From the NCBI GenBank assembly GCA_013817245.1, contig JACDDA010000002.1:1-64000 (forward strand): DNA of 64,000 nt, in the 5' to 3' direction. This DNA comes from Gammaproteobacteria bacterium. GTDB taxonomy: Bacteria > Pseudomonadota > Gammaproteobacteria > HTCC5015. The position numbers and the translations under genes were made by a program. This document shows positions 62,415 through 64,000 of the stretch, piece after piece. Numbering within the stretch: position 1 is the stretch's first letter; every line of letters starts with the position of its first letter. The notes under the pieces were generated by a model. The model did not search any database and was not told the origin of the DNA. It saw nothing but the letters and a program-made list of their open reading frames with translations.

Positions 62415-64000
62415 TTATGCATCTCCTGTAGCGATTTTATTATCATTCGCGGCAAGATCTTTTTTCTCAGTAGGACGCACACGATAACGACGATCCGATG
62501 CAGCCAAAATACCACCCAGCACCATTAATAATGGGCCGTACCAGGTCCATCGTTGGAACGGTTTAAAATGCAAGCGCATTGCCCATGCACCACCATTGCC
62601 CACAGGATCCGCTAAAGACACATATAGATCACGGAAAAATCCCGCGCCAATGCCAGCTTCTGTCATATGTTTATCTTGTACTGGGTAATGCCGTTTTTCA
62701 GGATGCAATACCATTACTTGTTTATTATTTTTAAAAATAGTCATGGTGGCGTAGTCGACCGAATAATTTGGCCCTTCGCGTTGATCCATACCATCAAAAC
62801 GAAATAAATAACCGGCTAATAAATACGTATCACCAGGATACATTTTAACGTCTTCTTCGACTTTGTACGTGGTCGCTGCCATCGCACCAATAATAAATAC
62901 GCCAACACCAAAATGCGCTAAACACATGCCAACAAAACCGCGCGGCAATTTGCGTAAACTGCCCCAAATATCTTGCCGAGAAATGCGCAGTGCAATATTT
63001 TGTAAAGTACTAAACATTACCCACAATGCAATTATCGTCGCCAACACAATCATAAAGCGTAATTCATGCGTCAAAATATAAACCATTGCTACGCCTAAAA
63101 GAATACTCAAGACGGCGGAGATACGTAAACGCGCCGCTAACACTAAGGGGTCATCTTTGCCCCAGCGCGCCATCGGTCCAAAACCTAATAAAAATGCTAG
63201 TGGTAACATTAACGGCACAAACACAGCATTAAAATACGGCACACCTACTGAAATTTTACCCATGCCTAAAGCATCAACAAACAAAGGATAAAGCGTGCCA
63301 AAAAATACCGTGCCGCATACCACTACTAACAACACATTATTTAATAACAATAATAATTCTTTAGAGAACAAAGAAAATTGTCCGCCACTTGAAACAGCGG
63401 TTGAACGCCACGCAAATAAAATTAACGCGCCGCCAATAACCACAGCAAGGAAGGCGAGAATAAATACACCGCGCTCAGGATCAGTAGCAAACGCATGCAC
63501 TGATACCAATACACCGGAACGCACTAAAAACGTTCCTAACAAACTAAACGAAAATGCAAAAATAGATAACAAAATAGTCCACGCTTTAAACGCGCCGCGT
63601 TGTTCTGTTACCGCTAACGAGTGAATTAATGCAGTAGCAATTAACCACGGCATAAACGATGCGTTTTCAACAGGATCCCAGAACCACCAACCGCCCCAAC
63701 CTAATTCGTAATACGCCCACCAACTACCTAAGGCAATACCGGCTGTTAGAAATACCCATGCAACCGTCGTCCAAGGTCGTGTCCAACGAATCCATGCGGC
63801 ATCAATTTTCCCTTCAAGCAATGCAGCAATTGCAAATGCAAATGGCACTACCATGCCAACATAACCCATGTACAACATCGGCGGATGAATAATTAAACCA
63901 ATGTCTTGTAATTGTGGATTTAAATCATTGCCATCGAGTGGCATTGGAATTAAACGTTCGAACGGATTCGACGTGAATAAAGTAAATGCAATGAAACCGG
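62415..64000 (-). CDS. ccmF: Cytochrome c-type biogenesis protein CcmF (5' part beyond the window)
   Basis: The C-terminal 528 or so codons of the haem lyase CcmF, whose full length is about 650 residues. The WWD domain (GWGGWWFWDPVENASFMPW) and the many membrane helices are present. The frame is open up to the window edge, so the Met at 63944 is internal; the sequence before it (NPFERLIP) is still conserved. First of the visible ccmFGHI genes. Confidence 0.95.
   Translation of the reverse strand, partial: GFIAFTLFTSNPFERLIPMPLDGNDLNPQLQDIGLIIHPPMLYMGYVGMVVPFAFAIAALLEGKIDAAWIRWTRPWTTVAWVFLTAGIALGSWWAYYELGWGGWWFWDPVENASFMPWLIATALIHSLAVTEQRGAFKAWTILLSIFAFSFSLLGTFLVRSGVLVSVHAFATDPERGVFILAFLAVVIGGALILFAWRSTAVSSGGQFSLFSKELLLLLNNVLLVVVCGTVFFGTLYPLFVDALGMGKISVGVPYFNAVFVPLMLPLAFLLGFGPMARWGKDDPLVLAARLRISAVLSILLGVAMVYILTHELRFMIVLATIIALWVMFSTLQNIALRISRQDIWGSLRKLPRGFVGMCLAHFGVGVFIIGAMAATTYKVEEDVKMYPGDTYLLAGYLFRFDGMDQREGPNYSVDYATMTIFKNNKQVMVLHPEKRHYPVQDKHMTEAGIGAGFFRDLYVSLADPVGNGGAWAMRLHFKPFQRWTWYGPLLMVLGGILAASDRRYRVRPTEKKDLAANDNKIATGDA

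Overview
The window is a chromosomal stretch of a moderately AT-rich gammaproteobacterium. The evidence is the glnA-ntrB-ntrC order, fused RlmKL, YheS-type ABC-F, SrkA, Tas, UbiA, GlyQS and the ccmFGHI block, all of gammaproteobacterial type. Genus cannot be told from the sequence. Genes are dense on both strands. No tRNA, rRNA or CRISPR array was seen. The last 3' bases of an IS30-like element lie at the left edge and a truncated ccmF at the right edge.

Layout. 1-2.8 kb: IS30 remnant, MerR regulator divergent from DUF2938/DUF2798 membrane genes, a DedA protein and a frameshifted SRPBCC/AHSA1-like gene. 2.8-9.1 kb: two tandem outer-membrane paralogues, yheS, a small basic protein, srkA, a membrane desaturase and a small Cys protein. 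9.2-18.3 kb: a nine-gene minus-strand operon with a divergent MarR gene. It encodes an ADP-forming acyl-CoA ligase, a PaaA/BoxB-like diiron oxygenase, an unrecognised helical protein, a ferredoxin-type reductase, an SDR, a hotdog thioesterase, gentisate 1,2-dioxygenase, a zeta-GST isomerase and a fumarylpyruvate hydrolase. Read together this suggests an aromatic acid is activated to a CoA ester, hydroxylated at the CoA level to gentisyl-CoA, released as gentisate and cleaved to fumarate and pyruvate. A perfect inverted repeat lies over the operon promoter. This is the most interesting system in the window.

18.5-23.3 kb: deaD, cspA and rlmKL. 23.3-29.5 kb: an ApbE / TlpA / DUF4266 / DUF3570 set, candidate extracytoplasmic flavinylation or redox maturation system, followed by a Tat-exported DUF1501 protein and a lipoprotein. 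After a 507-bp gap come class I fumarase and a second MarR (30.0-32.2 kb), hemB-aroE, a FadL/PorV-like barrel, a gamma-carbonic-anhydrase-like protein, gor, ubiA, comF, bioB-bioF, another outer-membrane protein and radC.

42.8-47.6 kb is the nitrogen regulon core (ntrC, ntrB, a DUF4124 protein, glnA). It has a sigma-54 promoter, two NtrC-like sites 32 bp apart upstream of glnA, and a further NtrC-like palindrome upstream of ntrB. 48-52.2 kb: glyQ-glyS, a PlsC-like acyltransferase and DUF1232. 52.3-55 kb: a 28-bp perfect palindrome, a small Cys-rich protein, a Fic-HTH protein and an AlkD-like HEAT protein. 55-64 kb: an acidic protein, a small membrane protein, tas, an orphan phosphoribulokinase, trmB, thiG-thiS and the cytochrome c maturation genes ccmI-ccmH-ccmG-ccmF.
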